Assembly (NCBI GenBank): GCA_943371965.1
Contig: CALRWV020000008.1
Span: 1-64,000, forward strand
Reading direction: 5' to 3'
Length of the DNA: 64,000 nucleotides
DNA from: CALRWV02 sp943371965
GTDB taxonomy: Bacteria > Bacteroidota > JABWAT01
Shown: piece after piece, positions 37,879 to 46,856 of the stretch
Layout: each line of letters starts with the position of its first letter
How positions within the stretch are numbered: the first letter of the stretch is position 1
The notes under the pieces: generated by a model
Databases searched by the model: none
Seen by the model: the letters and a program-made list of their open reading frames with translations, nothing else
Told to the model about the DNA's origin: nothing
Position numbers and translations under genes: made by a program

Positions 37879-38658
37879 TTATTTGGTTAATTTATTCATG
37901 ATATTATTAAAATAATACTTCATATAAAAAATAGCCCGAAAAATCGCAATAAACACAAAAGAATGTTTCAAACAGACTTTTTTCCATTCTGGAATAAATT
38001 TGATGAATCCAATTCCTTCACCGCTTTTTGAAGAATCATGAATCAAATAATTGGAAATATTCAAATCCATATAATTAAACTTGTTGTTTTCAGATAATTT
38101 CAACCACAAATCAAGATCCATTGCATAATGCAGATTCTCATCCAATCTGAATCCTTTTTCCAAAAATTTTCCTGAGAAAAAAATTGCAGGCTGGGGTGGA
38201 CAGAAATTATTTTCCCAATATTTCAGCATGGAATAAAATGAAGTCTTAACTGGTTTAATAAAATAATTTTGATCGGAATTACCATTAAAAACAACTTTGC
38301 AATTTCCAATCAGAAGTTTGGATTTCGGGTTATTTAAAAAATGAGCGGCAATTTTCCCGAATACGTCATCTTCATACCAGTCATCTGAATTGATCCAGGC
38401 AATTATATCTCCGTTTGCCTTCTGAAATCCTTTATTCAATGCATGTGACTGACCATTATCTTTTTCACTAACCCAATAAAACAACTGTTTTTCATATTTT
38501 TTTATGATTTCAACCGAATTATCTGAACTGCCTCCATCAATAATGATATATTGCAAATTAGGATAATTCTGATTCAAAACCGATAATATGGTTTTTTCCA
38601 AAAACCGCCCTTGATTATATGAAGGTGTTATAATTGATATTTTTGGGTAATTGGTCAT
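37879..38658 (-). CDS. GT2 glycosyltransferase
   Basis: A short GT-A enzyme (259 residues). ISIITPSYNQGRFLEKTI, YIIIDGGSSDNSVEII and WVSEKDNGQSHALNKG are the typical opening of a large GT2 subgroup that is common in O-antigen loci, and IAWINSDDWYEDDVF near 88-102 holds the metal site. The C-terminus is basic. There are 152 bases between it and the upstream sulfotransferase. Donor and linkage unknown. Confidence 0.9.
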   Translation of the reverse strand: MTNYPKISIITPSYNQGRFLEKTILSVLNQNYPNLQYIIIDGGSSDNSVEIIKKYEKQLFYWVSEKDNGQSHALNKGFQKANGDIIAWINSDDWYEDDVFGKIAAHFLNNPKSKLLIGNCKVVFNGNSDQNYFIKPVKTSFYSMLKYWENNFCPPQPAIFFSGKFLEKGFRLDENLHYAMDLDLWLKLSENNKFNYMDLNISNYLIHDSSKSGEGIGFIKFIPEWKKVCLKHSFVFIAIFRAIFYMKYYFNNIMNKLTK

Positions 38659-38810
38659 AAACGTTTTCAGAAATTACCGTTGCACTATTGATTCAGGAAT
38701 TTGATTTAAAAACAGGAAATCTTATTTTTCTAAATAAGAACAACGACATAACACAATCAGAAATTCATCTAAATTAAGTTTGATTTCGCTGCTTCAGTAA
38801 ATTGTGTACT

Positions 38811-39776
38811 TTACCTTTTCCCGAAAAATATTTTCAAAAACAAAAGTTTGATTGAATGAGTAAATATTTTGAAAACAGACAATCCAAATATATTTTTCCT
38901 GTTTCTTTCATAAAACCGGAATGCAGAAAAAACAATTGTTTTTTTCAAAGGAACCTTGGGTGAATAATTTCCATATTCTGAAAAAAAACGTTCTCCCAAA
39001 TAATTCGCATACCCTTCGAAAAGGGCCTTATTTTCAATGTAAGTCTTGGAAGATAATATATCTTTTCCTTCTATTATTTTGTCATTGCTTCCAACCCCTG
39101 TTGGATCACCGTATTTACCCTGATATTTGAGATTTGTTTTATAGTTCAGCATAGCTGAATCATAATTAAATCCCAAAAAATCACACAATATTTTTGTTTC
39201 TTTTTCCGGATTGGAAACAAAGTCTTCATATTTCTCAACTATGACATTGGGCTTTGATTTGTATTTATGAATAATATCATTGATGAGAAATGGTGCATTC
39301 AAAAAATCCCTTGAATGATATTGCGATAGCTTATTGAAGGAATTATTATCCCAGGTGTCAATAATAGATCTGAATACGTCAATTGGATTGCGTATCAGGA
39401 TAACATACTTTGCATTTGGAAACAATTTATAAATATCATCAAAACATTCGTAATACCTGGGGGTTTTATCAATAACAAATTGATCATCATCTGTACAGAT
39501 CTCTCTGTAATAGTGAAGCATCATATTTTTGATATGAAAAGAATGAACATCAGTCAGTTTGTATTTATTCAGAAAATCATCGAAGGCACTCTCTGTTAGA
39601 GAATAATCGTAAACAGAATGAACTTTTTCAGAGTTTAAAAGGGGAAGAAATTTCAGTAACATCCAATGTTCACTTGATGTGGCAACCTTATCATTATTTG
39701 ATAAAACAGCCTGCAGCAAAGTTGAACCTGATCTTGGCTGGGAAACAATAAAAATCAACTTTGATTCGTCTATCAT
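38811..39776 (-). CDS. PAPS-dependent sulfotransferase 1
   Basis: This 321-residue protein belongs to the sulfotransferase family and would move sulfate from PAPS to a sugar hydroxyl. The 5'-phosphosulfate loop is FIVSQPRSGSTLLQ near residues 9-22 and the 3'-phosphate motif is YVILIRNPIDVFRSII near 123-138. The histidine of SSEHWMLLKF may take part in catalysis, by analogy. The C-terminal end is basic. It overlaps the GT2 gene upstream by ATGA. The PAPS it needs can be made by the CysNDC module at 54057-57485. The acceptor is unknown. Confidence 0.88.
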   Translation of the reverse strand: MIDESKLIFIVSQPRSGSTLLQAVLSNNDKVATSSEHWMLLKFLPLLNSEKVHSVYDYSLTESAFDDFLNKYKLTDVHSFHIKNMMLHYYREICTDDDQFVIDKTPRYYECFDDIYKLFPNAKYVILIRNPIDVFRSIIDTWDNNSFNKLSQYHSRDFLNAPFLINDIIHKYKSKPNVIVEKYEDFVSNPEKETKILCDFLGFNYDSAMLNYKTNLKYQGKYGDPTGVGSNDKIIEGKDILSSKTYIENKALFEGYANYLGERFFSEYGNYSPKVPLKKTIVFSAFRFYERNRKNIFGLSVFKIFTHSIKLLFLKIFFGKR

Positions 39777-40765
39777 GTTAACCTGTTCTTCGCATTTCTC
39801 ATGTATTCACCCATGATCTGGCCAAATAAATAAAACCGCAATCCTGTTTTCAGTTTTGATTTGAAAAAAAGAAAATTCAATGTTTTAAAAAAAACTGATT
39901 TAGTAAATCCATACCGTGAAATTATCACAAAATAAAATTCTCTGATTGCAGCAACAGCTTCTTCTTCAAACTGGTAATCATAATGAATAAGACCCTGTTC
40001 CCAGATTTTAATCCAGTTGACAGTGTGCTGAAAGCGGTATAAAAAATTTTCATTCCCAAAAGAAGAAACACCCTTGCCTGTTTGTCTGTAAACGGCCATG
40101 GGTTCATCGATAAAACCGAAATTGCCATACTTCCCTAAAATCATGCTGAGCGGGACGTCACCAAAAGGCATTTCAAAAAGCCATTCAGGGTATTCTTTTA
40201 TGATATTCCTGAACACGTGAGTTCTAAGTTTTATTCTGAGTTTATTTGCAAATATTTCTCTAACAGTTGATTTTTCTACTGGTAAATATCCCTCATTTTC
40301 AGTTGGAGCTGATATTTCAACATAGTCGCCGTTACTGTTTGGAAATGAATATTTATGCCAGTGGTGGCTGGAAACACAATCAGGATTTTTATCAAGGAAA
40401 TCTACCTGTTTCTGTAATTTATTTGGATCAGTCCAGTAATCATCACCATCCAGCAATGCAATATATTCCCCACTGCAATTTTCAATAATATTGATAAAAT
40501 TATATAACCTTCCCAGTTTTTTCCGTTTTATCCAATAGGAATCACCAAAGGATCTTTCCAATATTTTTATTGTAATCATTTCGGTGTTTTTAAATTCTCT
40601 GATAATTTCCAAAGTGCGGTCCGTAGAAAAATCATCACCAACTACGATTTCGACCGGAAAAGTAGTTTTTTGAATTAAAATACTTTCCATGCAGGCTCGG
40701 ATAAATTCAGCATGATTATAAGTCATTAGTCTTACGCTGACTTTAATATTTGATTTCAATGCCAA
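39773..40765 (-). CDS. GT2 glycosyltransferase with a TTG start
   Basis: About 330 residues. No ATG precedes the conserved opening VSVRLMTYNHAEFIRACMES, and an in-frame stop lies just upstream. Two TTG codons are available, at 40765 and 40759, behind an AAGGA Shine-Dalgarno-like sequence; the spacing is better for the one at 40759, while the longer form is listed. EIVVGDDFSTDRTLEII and ALLDGDDYWTDPNKL (DxDD near residue 107) are the GT-A motifs. The C-terminus is basic and ends in ARM-like charged residues. It overlaps the sulfotransferase gene by ATGA. Confidence 0.85.
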   Translation of the reverse strand: MALKSNIKVSVRLMTYNHAEFIRACMESILIQKTTFPVEIVVGDDFSTDRTLEIIREFKNTEMITIKILERSFGDSYWIKRKKLGRLYNFINIIENCSGEYIALLDGDDYWTDPNKLQKQVDFLDKNPDCVSSHHWHKYSFPNSNGDYVEISAPTENEGYLPVEKSTVREIFANKLRIKLRTHVFRNIIKEYPEWLFEMPFGDVPLSMILGKYGNFGFIDEPMAVYRQTGKGVSSFGNENFLYRFQHTVNWIKIWEQGLIHYDYQFEEEAVAAIREFYFVIISRYGFTKSVFFKTLNFLFFKSKLKTGLRFYLFGQIMGEYMRNAKNRLT

Positions 40766-40950
40766 AGTTCCTTATGAAAGGCAGTATGCGGAAAGTTTCC
40801 GGATATTAACTTGATTTTAAAAATATCACTCATTTTAGTTGTCTGAAAATTTGGTGTGAAGCAATTTCTTTATTAAAACATGCTTTTAGTATATAAGAAG
40901 TTAAATAATGTGTATGATTAATTATAACCGTTATTGGTTACTTCTTATTG

Positions 40951-41826
40951 TCAATTATCCCAATTATAAGTTTCACCAAGTACTTCAAATAATTTTTCAT
41001 TATGTGGCCGATAAAACTCAAACAGGACTTTCCTTATCTCATCGTTCATTGGTTGATCATAATTTCTTAAGTTGTGTTCCTTTAGTTCAATATTCTCAAT
41101 ATTCACTGCTTGTGCCCCAATGAATTTCAAAATATTTTCCAGATACTTTTTTTTGTTTTTCTTTAAGTCATTACTTTCGATGATAAGGATATTATTTCTT
41201 GGAAATATTTTCAAATAACTCACTAATGGATAAACATACAATCCCTTTTGAATTATCGAGAAATTATCAATTTTACCTTTATTGTATTCATCAATTCCAT
41301 TTACAACAAGGCTTTCAAATTCAGGAAATGGGTTGGAATATACCATATTTTTGAATTTTTCAATGTGCTCCGGTGATGATCCCGATAAAGCCCTAATACA
41401 TAACTCTTCTTTTTCATCTGGCGGTAATTCACTGAATTGTTTGCGCATATTCCATGCAGAATAAGCCCTATCAACAGGATTTCGAAACAGCAAGATAATT
41501 TTAGAATTCTTGTTATATGAATACAATCTGCCGGGTGTTTCAAGGTCATCAAAATATTGCGGAGTGGAATCCAAATAAATTATTTTGTTGAATGTTCGGC
41601 TTATTCTGGTTGGAAATTGTTTGTGGTACCATGAATTTCCGGCTTTATAATTATTTTCATAATTAAAGAAATTGACTTCTTTTTTTAAAGGACCTACAAT
41701 TTGGGGGTGCTGTATCAAATAATTATGAAGTGCGGTTGTTCCACCTTTTTGTACACCAATAATAAAAACAGATACCTTTTTATTTGTTATTATCGAATAG
41801 ATAAATTTAATTAAACGTTTGAACAT
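40951..41826 (-). CDS. PAPS-dependent sulfotransferase 2 (heparan N-deacetylase/sulfotransferase-like domain)
   Basis: A 291-residue sulfotransferase. FIIGVQKGGTTALHNYLIQH near residues 21-40 is the 5'-phosphosulfate loop with its lysine (QKGGTT), and ILLFRNPVDRAYSAWNM near 109-125 the 3'-phosphate motif. The pattern is close to that of the Sulfotransfer_1 domain of heparan and chondroitin sulfotransferases. The N-terminal ten residues are basic and hydrophobic. A 921-base non-coding region lies upstream and 185 bases downstream, so it may form its own transcript. The candidate promoter is at 42209-42216. Confidence 0.88.
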   Translation of the reverse strand: MFKRLIKFIYSIITNKKVSVFIIGVQKGGTTALHNYLIQHPQIVGPLKKEVNFFNYENNYKAGNSWYHKQFPTRISRTFNKIIYLDSTPQYFDDLETPGRLYSYNKNSKIILLFRNPVDRAYSAWNMRKQFSELPPDEKEELCIRALSGSSPEHIEKFKNMVYSNPFPEFESLVVNGIDEYNKGKIDNFSIIQKGLYVYPLVSYLKIFPRNNILIIESNDLKKNKKKYLENILKFIGAQAVNIENIELKEHNLRNYDQPMNDEIRKVLFEFYRPHNEKLFEVLGETYNWDN

Positions 41827-41884
41827 ACAGAGTTAAATGCTTCGGTTGGATTTAATAATGATGTGAGATTGGCAAATAAAAAAA

Positions 41885-42300
41885 ATCTTAAGGCCACTTC
41901 TGAATTTTAATTTACAGTTTTTTCTTTCACATTCTATGAAGTCGAATTCAGACACACTATTCCAATTTCAATGTAATTTTAATTCAGTTTTGGACTGGAG
42001 ATGTTTCAGGTTTGTTGTTTTTATTTGATTTGAAGTATTTTGCCTGCAACAAATGAAAGTTTCAAATTAAGCATGGATGTACAAAATGATTTTTCTTTGT
42101 CCTGAAATAAATAAAATTCAAACGATGGGAAAGATACTGATTTCAATTTAGAAGTGCTTAAATTAACTTTACATATTTAAAGACAAATAACTTATTGAAG
42201 TCACAGAACAAATATAACGAAATTGTTGAATAATTGTTCATTATTCCCGCACCAAACTGACCATTTTTTTATGCATTTAATTTCCAAAACCAAATTCATA
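41885..42300 (-). repeat. Diverged direct repeat, copy A
   Basis: The stretch aligns colinearly with 44955-45325 in the same orientation, offset by about 3.03-3.06 kb. Best-conserved blocks are 41919-42000 (with 44970-45060) and 42200-42290 (with 45232-45325), the latter sharing GTCAC, GACAAATATA-like and AATAATTGTTCA. Between them the match is patchier. By eye the better blocks agree at roughly two thirds of positions. Confidence 0.6.
42209..42216 (-). promoter_or_regulatory. Candidate Bacteroidota -7 box upstream of sulfotransferase 2
   Basis: On the minus strand the sequence reads TATATTTG, a match to the TAnnTTTG -7 consensus of Bacteroidota sigma factor. It lies in the best-conserved part of the repeat, and the same box occurs in copy B. 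No good TTTG -33 box was found at the usual spacing. If used, the transcript would have a leader of about 375 bases before the ATG at 41826. Confidence 0.4.
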
Positions 42301-42747
42301 AAGATGCAGTTTAAATATCATTTAAAGCAGACTGGACTATTAAATCGCAATTAAAAAGTTCAGTTTTAAACAGAGTATAATTTATTCAAATAAAATTGGA
42401 GCAGAAACACGCAGGTAAACTAAAATGTCACCTTACTTTTGCAAACAGTCTGTCCAGTCAACCCATATCCCGGAAGGCGGGTATATCCTCACCAGTTTCA
42501 ACTATGTGGAAATCCTGATAGACCATCCTTTTCTTACTGATTTGAAAAACCACCATCTTGTACCAGGCAATCAATAATTGTCGCCTTGGTATTCAAAGAT
42601 ATAAATTACAAAAAAATGTATTTATGGTCTTTTCAATCCAAACAGAAATTCAGGAATTGAAGACTAAAGTCTCAGGATTAAACTGTCAGCAATCTTATTG
42701 GGAATTCATGTTAGGCAGGTTGGTCACTGTTTTTGCCCAATATAACC

Positions 42748-43872
42748 TCAACTGAAAAATTGAATCAGAGAATTGCAGATAAACGATAATTCAGATTCTT
42801 TCAATTCAAAAAATAACGGAAGTCTGATAAGTGTTTCTGAAAATCTGACAGCATTTTCCAAATCTGATTTTGCTGTTTCAGATAAAAAGAAAGACGATAA
42901 GTGCAGGGGTTGATAATGAAAAGTTGCCTTTATTCCATTTTTGTTTAAAAATTCCAATACCCCTGTAAAATCAGAAGCAGTATTGGTTGTAAAATAAAAC
43001 ATATGGCCGTTATTGGTTGCATAAGCAGGCAAAGTTGGAAGTTTTATATATCCTTTCTCTTCCAAACTTTTTAAATGGGAATAGTAATAGTCCCAAATTT
43101 CAATTCTTCTTTTCTGAATCATTTCAAGGGATTCAAGCTGTCCCAACAAAAAAGCTGCATTTAAATCAGATTGTAAAAAGGAAGATCCAATATCCACCCA
43201 ACCATATTTATTGACTTCACCCCGAAAAAAGGAAGACCTGTTTGTTCCCTTTTCCCGGATTATTTCTGCCCGTTTTACGAATTGTGAATCATTTACTACC
43301 AAAAGACCGCCTTCACCGGAAGTAACATTTTTAGTTTCATGAAATGAGAATGCGGAAAGATGACCAAAGCCTCCCAGTGCTTTACCCTTGTAATAAGAAT
43401 CAATTGCCTGAGCTGCATCTTCAATTAAATAAAGGTTGTGTTTTTCAGCAATCTTCATTATTGTTTCCATTTCACAGGCAACACCGGCATAATGTACAAT
43501 AACGATTGCTTTAGTTCTTGGCGTTATCAATTGTTCGATTTTTTCGTGATCAATATTTGGATGTTGAATACAACTGTCAGCAAAGACTATTTTTGCACCT
43601 CTCAAAACAAACGCATTTGCAGTTGACACAAATGTGAATGAAGGAATAATGACTTCATCCCCACTTTTGATATCAATAAGTATTGCAGCCATTTCCAATG
43701 CATCAGTACAACTGGTTGTAAAGTAGTTATTATTGAACCCATATTTTTCTTTGAAAAAGTTCTGACATTTGAAAGTGAACTTACCGTCTCCCGAAAGTTT
43801 GCTCTCATATATTGCTTCCTGAATATATTTAAGTTCATTCCCGGAAGTAAATGGTTTATTGAAGCGGATCAT
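42748..43872 (-). CDS. wecE: WecE/RffA-like sugar-nucleotide aminotransferase (DegT/DnrJ/EryC1/StrS family)
   Basis: The 374-residue PLP enzyme closely follows E. coli WecE, which makes dTDP-4-amino-4,6-dideoxygalactose (dTDP-Fuc4N) from dTDP-4-keto-6-deoxyglucose with glutamate. Shared segments include CTDALEMAA near 59-67, PSFTFVSTANAFVLRGAKI at 77-95, VHYAGVACEMETI, the PLP-binding FHETKN (Lys near 182) and REKGTNRSSFFRGEV. The length is normal. It overlaps the sulfotransferase gene upstream by 17 bases. The dTDP-sugar precursor genes rmlA and rmlB are not in the window, so its substrate must come from elsewhere, or its substrate differs. Confidence 0.9.
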   Translation of the reverse strand: MIRFNKPFTSGNELKYIQEAIYESKLSGDGKFTFKCQNFFKEKYGFNNNYFTTSCTDALEMAAILIDIKSGDEVIIPSFTFVSTANAFVLRGAKIVFADSCIQHPNIDHEKIEQLITPRTKAIVIVHYAGVACEMETIMKIAEKHNLYLIEDAAQAIDSYYKGKALGGFGHLSAFSFHETKNVTSGEGGLLVVNDSQFVKRAEIIREKGTNRSSFFRGEVNKYGWVDIGSSFLQSDLNAAFLLGQLESLEMIQKRRIEIWDYYYSHLKSLEEKGYIKLPTLPAYATNNGHMFYFTTNTASDFTGVLEFLNKNGIKATFHYQPLHLSSFFLSETAKSDLENAVRFSETLIRLPLFFELKESELSFICNSLIQFFS

Positions 43873-44623
43873 TCCACACCTGTATTTTTCTTTTTAATCC
43901 CGATTCCAGTTTCGCAACGGAATCGGCATAATAAGTCTTAAGATATTTTCTTATTCTGTTTTCCATATCCAAATCTTGATTTGAACCTGAAGGCTTTTCA
44001 CTGTCATTAAATTTTTTCTGAATCAGCTCCGATTTAAATTCAGCATTTATTCCAAGAAATTTATACAAACCTGAAAATTCCTTTTCGTTGGAAACAAGTT
44101 CTTCAAAAATCAATACTTTAAGCCGATCGCCAAACAATTCTCTGTATGGATCGAGAAAATTTACATAAATTCCCCTTTCCAGATAATTAAATGGAGAGAC
44201 GGACGTGACAATTTTATTATCAGGTGGAGGTATGTTTTTAAAAAAAACCTCTTCCAGAGTTCTGGTTTCCAAATTATTGTTTTTCGAAAAATGATAATTT
44301 GAAATTGCCCTGTTAACAGGATTCCTGAAAACAACCAATATTTTGCATTCCGGCATCAGTCTGTTTATACGATCAGCAACATAATCATATTCAAAATAAC
44401 TGGTACTTTTTTCTCCAAATAACTGTGCATTTTTATTTTCAGAAAAATACTTTTCCAGATAATAACCATAACCAAGTTCAAATTCATTTAGCTTCAGAAA
44501 AAACTTTGGTTCAGGTTTAAATGGTTTAGCCATTTTAATTTGCGGGTGGGAATTTAATACATTGCACAGGTAAGTTGTACCACAACGCTGACTGCCAATT
44601 ATAATAAAATGATTTTGTTGCAT
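43856..44623 (-). CDS. PAPS-dependent sulfotransferase 3
   Basis: A 255-residue sulfotransferase-domain protein. HFIIIGSQRCGTTYLCNVLN at residues 5-24 is the 5'-phosphosulfate loop, and ILVVFRNPVNRAISNYHFS near 93-111 the 3'-phosphate motif. GERLKVLIFEEL-like text (GDRLKVLIFEELVSNE) is a family feature. It differs clearly from the other two sulfotransferases in the window, so it probably sulfates another position. It overlaps wecE by 17 bases and the two probably form a transcript that starts in the 1.2-kb non-coding region upstream. Confidence 0.86.
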   Translation of the reverse strand: MQQNHFIIIGSQRCGTTYLCNVLNSHPQIKMAKPFKPEPKFFLKLNEFELGYGYYLEKYFSENKNAQLFGEKSTSYFEYDYVADRINRLMPECKILVVFRNPVNRAISNYHFSKNNNLETRTLEEVFFKNIPPPDNKIVTSVSPFNYLERGIYVNFLDPYRELFGDRLKVLIFEELVSNEKEFSGLYKFLGINAEFKSELIQKKFNDSEKPSGSNQDLDMENRIRKYLKTYYADSVAKLESGLKRKIQVWNDPLQ

Positions 44624-44954
44624 ACTATCTTACAAATATTAACTGACATTCAACTTTCTATCATGGAAAGCAACACATTTTGCTGTGAAGCAATTTGGAG
44701 ATTGTCTGGATACAGGTACTGCCCATTTTTATGATTGTTAAACAACATAAAATGTTTTTTCATGCCCTTTAATCCGAAAATTTGCATAACTGTTTATTCA
44801 GAATAACTCTTCCATTTTCAGAAGACCAATAATAAAATTGATACCTTTTAATTTGTTGCAGCCGAGCGGAAAATTTCAAAATAAAATTTTAACCTATAGA
44901 ATTATTTGCATCATTGATTTTATATTGAATTGCAGTTGTCAAATAAAATGATTT

Positions 44955-45325
44955 TTAAAATTAAATCTGATTTTTTAATTTTCAGTTTTACCACTCAATG
45001 AAGTTAAATTCGGAAAGACTTTTTCAATTCAGTATGATTTTATTCCATTTATTAACAACTTGCATTTCCGATAGCGTATTTTTCAAGGTGCAACAAAGAA
45101 CCTGGTTCAGGAAAGGAAGAATAGAATTAATTTTTAGTATGGTTGCAGGCTAAAATAAATTATGAATGAAGCCTTACGGACACTTATGATGAAAATCAAT
45201 TTACTGATTTAAGTATAAGAATATCACTGCCGTCACGTGACAAATATAGTGAATTTGCTTAATAATTGTTCACTGATCCCTACACAATTCTATCATACTG
45301 TCATGCAGTTAATTTATGAAAATAT
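44955..45325 (-). repeat. Diverged direct repeat, copy B
   Basis: This is the partner of 41885-42300, in the same orientation. Copies A and B bracket wecE and sulfotransferase 3. The block 45232-45325 is the best conserved, holding GTCACGTGACAAATATA, a palindromic GTCACGTGAC that is not preserved in copy A, and TTAATAATTGTTCACTG. Confidence 0.6.
45241..45248 (-). promoter_or_regulatory. Candidate Bacteroidota -7 box upstream of sulfotransferase 3
   Basis: TATATTTG on the minus strand matches TAnnTTTG and stands at the same place as the box in copy A. Directly beyond it (45232-45241) is the perfect palindrome GTCACGTGAC, which would overlap the transcription start and could be an operator. 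The leader to the ATG at 44623 would be about 610 bases. Confidence 0.4.
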
Positions 45326-45839
45326 GTAAATGGAGAGCAGTTTAATCATTAGTTAAATACAGATCAGTTTAATAAATCTCAAACAAGGAGTTCTGTATTT
45401 AGGTGAGAATAATTATTTAATTCATATATTAATTAAATGATCGTTCCGCAGAAAACAAGAACTTCAGAAACCGTGAAACACTATTTGAGACTTTACAATT
45501 GAATGCTTCCTCTTCATTCCATACATATTCCCAATTGCAGGTGGAAATTCCCTTAATTCAACTCTGCAGAAATAGTTTGGAAACACTCTTTATCTTCACT
45601 GTTTCACTACCTGATTTGTGCATATCAGGGTCGTGGAAAACTATCAGCAGTCAATTAATTTTCTGGATGATAAATTGGGCATACCGAAGTGATCATTATC
45701 ACATAAAAACAGTTCAGAGAGGACGCATAATCCTTCCGGTTCATCAATCAGAATTTTCAGGGAAGAATGCAAATGTGAGTATTTGCTGTTTGAAAAAGCA
45801 TTAAAATTGAACAATCAAATCTGATTCTGTTTTATTAAA

Positions 45840-46853
45840 TTAATGTTGCTCTGGGAGTGAATAAATTATTTTCATGATACTGTCTGCAACAGGCGGTCGA
45901 AAATGCTGGTCCTCATAAAAATTTGACAGATTTTCTGTGAAATTATTTTTTCCGGAAAAGTTATAAATGAATTCTTTCCCAAATATTTTCTCCAACAAAG
46001 TAATCTGTTCTACGTTCAATGGAATCTGATCGTAATTGGGCGGAATAATTATTTTGTAATTGGTCTTATGTTTTTTTAAAACCACTGCAATTTCATTAAG
46101 TAAGTTTATTTCTGACTCAGTAACATTAAAATTAAAATCCCTATTTTGTTTTCTGTCATAAAACACACCTTTTTGAATCAGATTATTATAATACCCTATA
46201 GAATCCGTTTTAATCATTTTTTCATAACCAAATTCAAAATCGCAATTGACCGGATCACCTGAATTTTCAAAATTGGTTTTCAGGAAAAAAAAGTCCATGT
46301 ACGGTCTATGCGTGTGAAATATTTTGTAATCATAAAACCCGACAACAAATTTAATATCAAAAGCAGGTTTAATAAATTCAGCATAATATGCAAAATATGA
46401 ATCTCCAGATTGTAAAGGATGTGAAATGAAAATATGGCCCGGTTTATTCTTTGTTTGAATTAAAGTCTCACCATCTAAAATAATCATGGCATTTTTCAAT
46501 GAGTCACCGAGTTTTTCAATCAAAAGTATTTTTTTATTAATGCCATATAAACTTTCTGATGATGCATCAAAATGAAAAGCCCTTGAATTTTCTGGAAGAT
46601 GTTTTTGCCATTCGATACAGTTGAAAACTCTTGAACGTGAGTTGCCAAAGATAAATGAATTAAACAGAACATTTTTTCTGTTTTTCAAATACGTTTCAGT
46701 GCAAATGTAGTCTCGGTTTACTGAGATAAAATTGTTGTCAAAATAATTCTCATAATTTCCAAATACACGGAATGGATCACTCATAATTATTCCTGCAGAT
46801 GGAATGAGTAAAATCATTCCGAATATCAAACTGTGTTTTATAAATTTATTCAT
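45840..46853 (-). CDS. SGNH-like partner protein of the MBOAT acyltransferase (AlgX/DltD-like role)
   Basis: This 337-residue protein has an N-terminal signal or anchor segment (about residues 5-24), placing it outside the inner membrane. FNSFIFGNSRSRVFN near 63-77 fits the SGNH block I serine (GNS), and FYEDQHFRPPVAD near 312-324 fits block V with Asp and His. MBOAT proteins such as AlgI and DltB work with such extracytoplasmic partners that carry the acyl group to the glycan. It lies 3 bases after the MBOAT gene. Sequence family is not certain, but motif positions and gene pairing agree. Confidence 0.72.
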   Translation of the reverse strand: MNKFIKHSLIFGMILLIPSAGIIMSDPFRVFGNYENYFDNNFISVNRDYICTETYLKNRKNVLFNSFIFGNSRSRVFNCIEWQKHLPENSRAFHFDASSESLYGINKKILLIEKLGDSLKNAMIILDGETLIQTKNKPGHIFISHPLQSGDSYFAYYAEFIKPAFDIKFVVGFYDYKIFHTHRPYMDFFFLKTNFENSGDPVNCDFEFGYEKMIKTDSIGYYNNLIQKGVFYDRKQNRDFNFNVTESEINLLNEIAVVLKKHKTNYKIIIPPNYDQIPLNVEQITLLEKIFGKEFIYNFSGKNNFTENLSNFYEDQHFRPPVADSIMKIIYSLPEQH

Positions 46854-46856
46854 GGA

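Larger units (their letters stand above)
41827..42747. other. Long non-coding region upstream of sulfotransferase 2
   Basis: The region of 921 bases is AT-rich and has no convincing gene. Its left half (about 41885-42300) is related in sequence to the region upstream of the sulfotransferase at 43856-44623. The right part (about 42424-42576, plus strand) has a small open frame of 50 codons starting MSPYFCKQSVQ with no recognised family, and on the minus strand a frame broken by stops. This right part has a higher GC content than the rest, so it may be the remnant of an older gene. Confidence 0.6.
44624..45839. other. Long non-coding region upstream of sulfotransferase 3
   Basis: The region is 1216 bases long, AT-rich and without a gene I can support. 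Positions 44955-45325 match the region upstream of sulfotransferase 2. The section nearest the upstream gene (about 45430-45800) is somewhat richer in GC; on the minus strand it has a frame of about 50 codons (with HSSLKILIDEPEGLCV) that then meets stops, and on the plus strand a 101-codon frame without family resemblance. A decayed gene is possible. A near-copy of 20 bases (ATTTTGCTGTGAAGCAATTT near 44677-44696) also occurs at 40849-40868. Confidence 0.6.

Noticed and set aside
38721..38738. AT-only hairpin CTTATTT/AAATAAG between sulfotransferase 1 and a GT2 gene
   Set aside because: The 7-base stem is almost pure A/T, has no following T run on the minus strand, and such stems are expected by chance in this AT-rich DNA.
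40925..40940. Small inverted repeat TAACC/GGTTA just after sulfotransferase 2 ends
   Set aside because: It overlaps the region upstream of the ATG-distal stop, has only five pairs and no T tract, so it does not qualify as a terminator. It lies within the 3' end region of the spacer next to the gene at 40951.
38811..44623. Possibility that the two spacers hold insertion sequence remnants
   Set aside because: No transposase motif, terminal inverted repeat or target duplication could be found on either strand.
45499..45804. Plus-strand open frame of 101 codons in the long spacer
   Set aside because: It has no recognisable family, no ribosome binding site and runs against all neighbours. Composition does not look like a real protein (many Ser, Ile, Cys).
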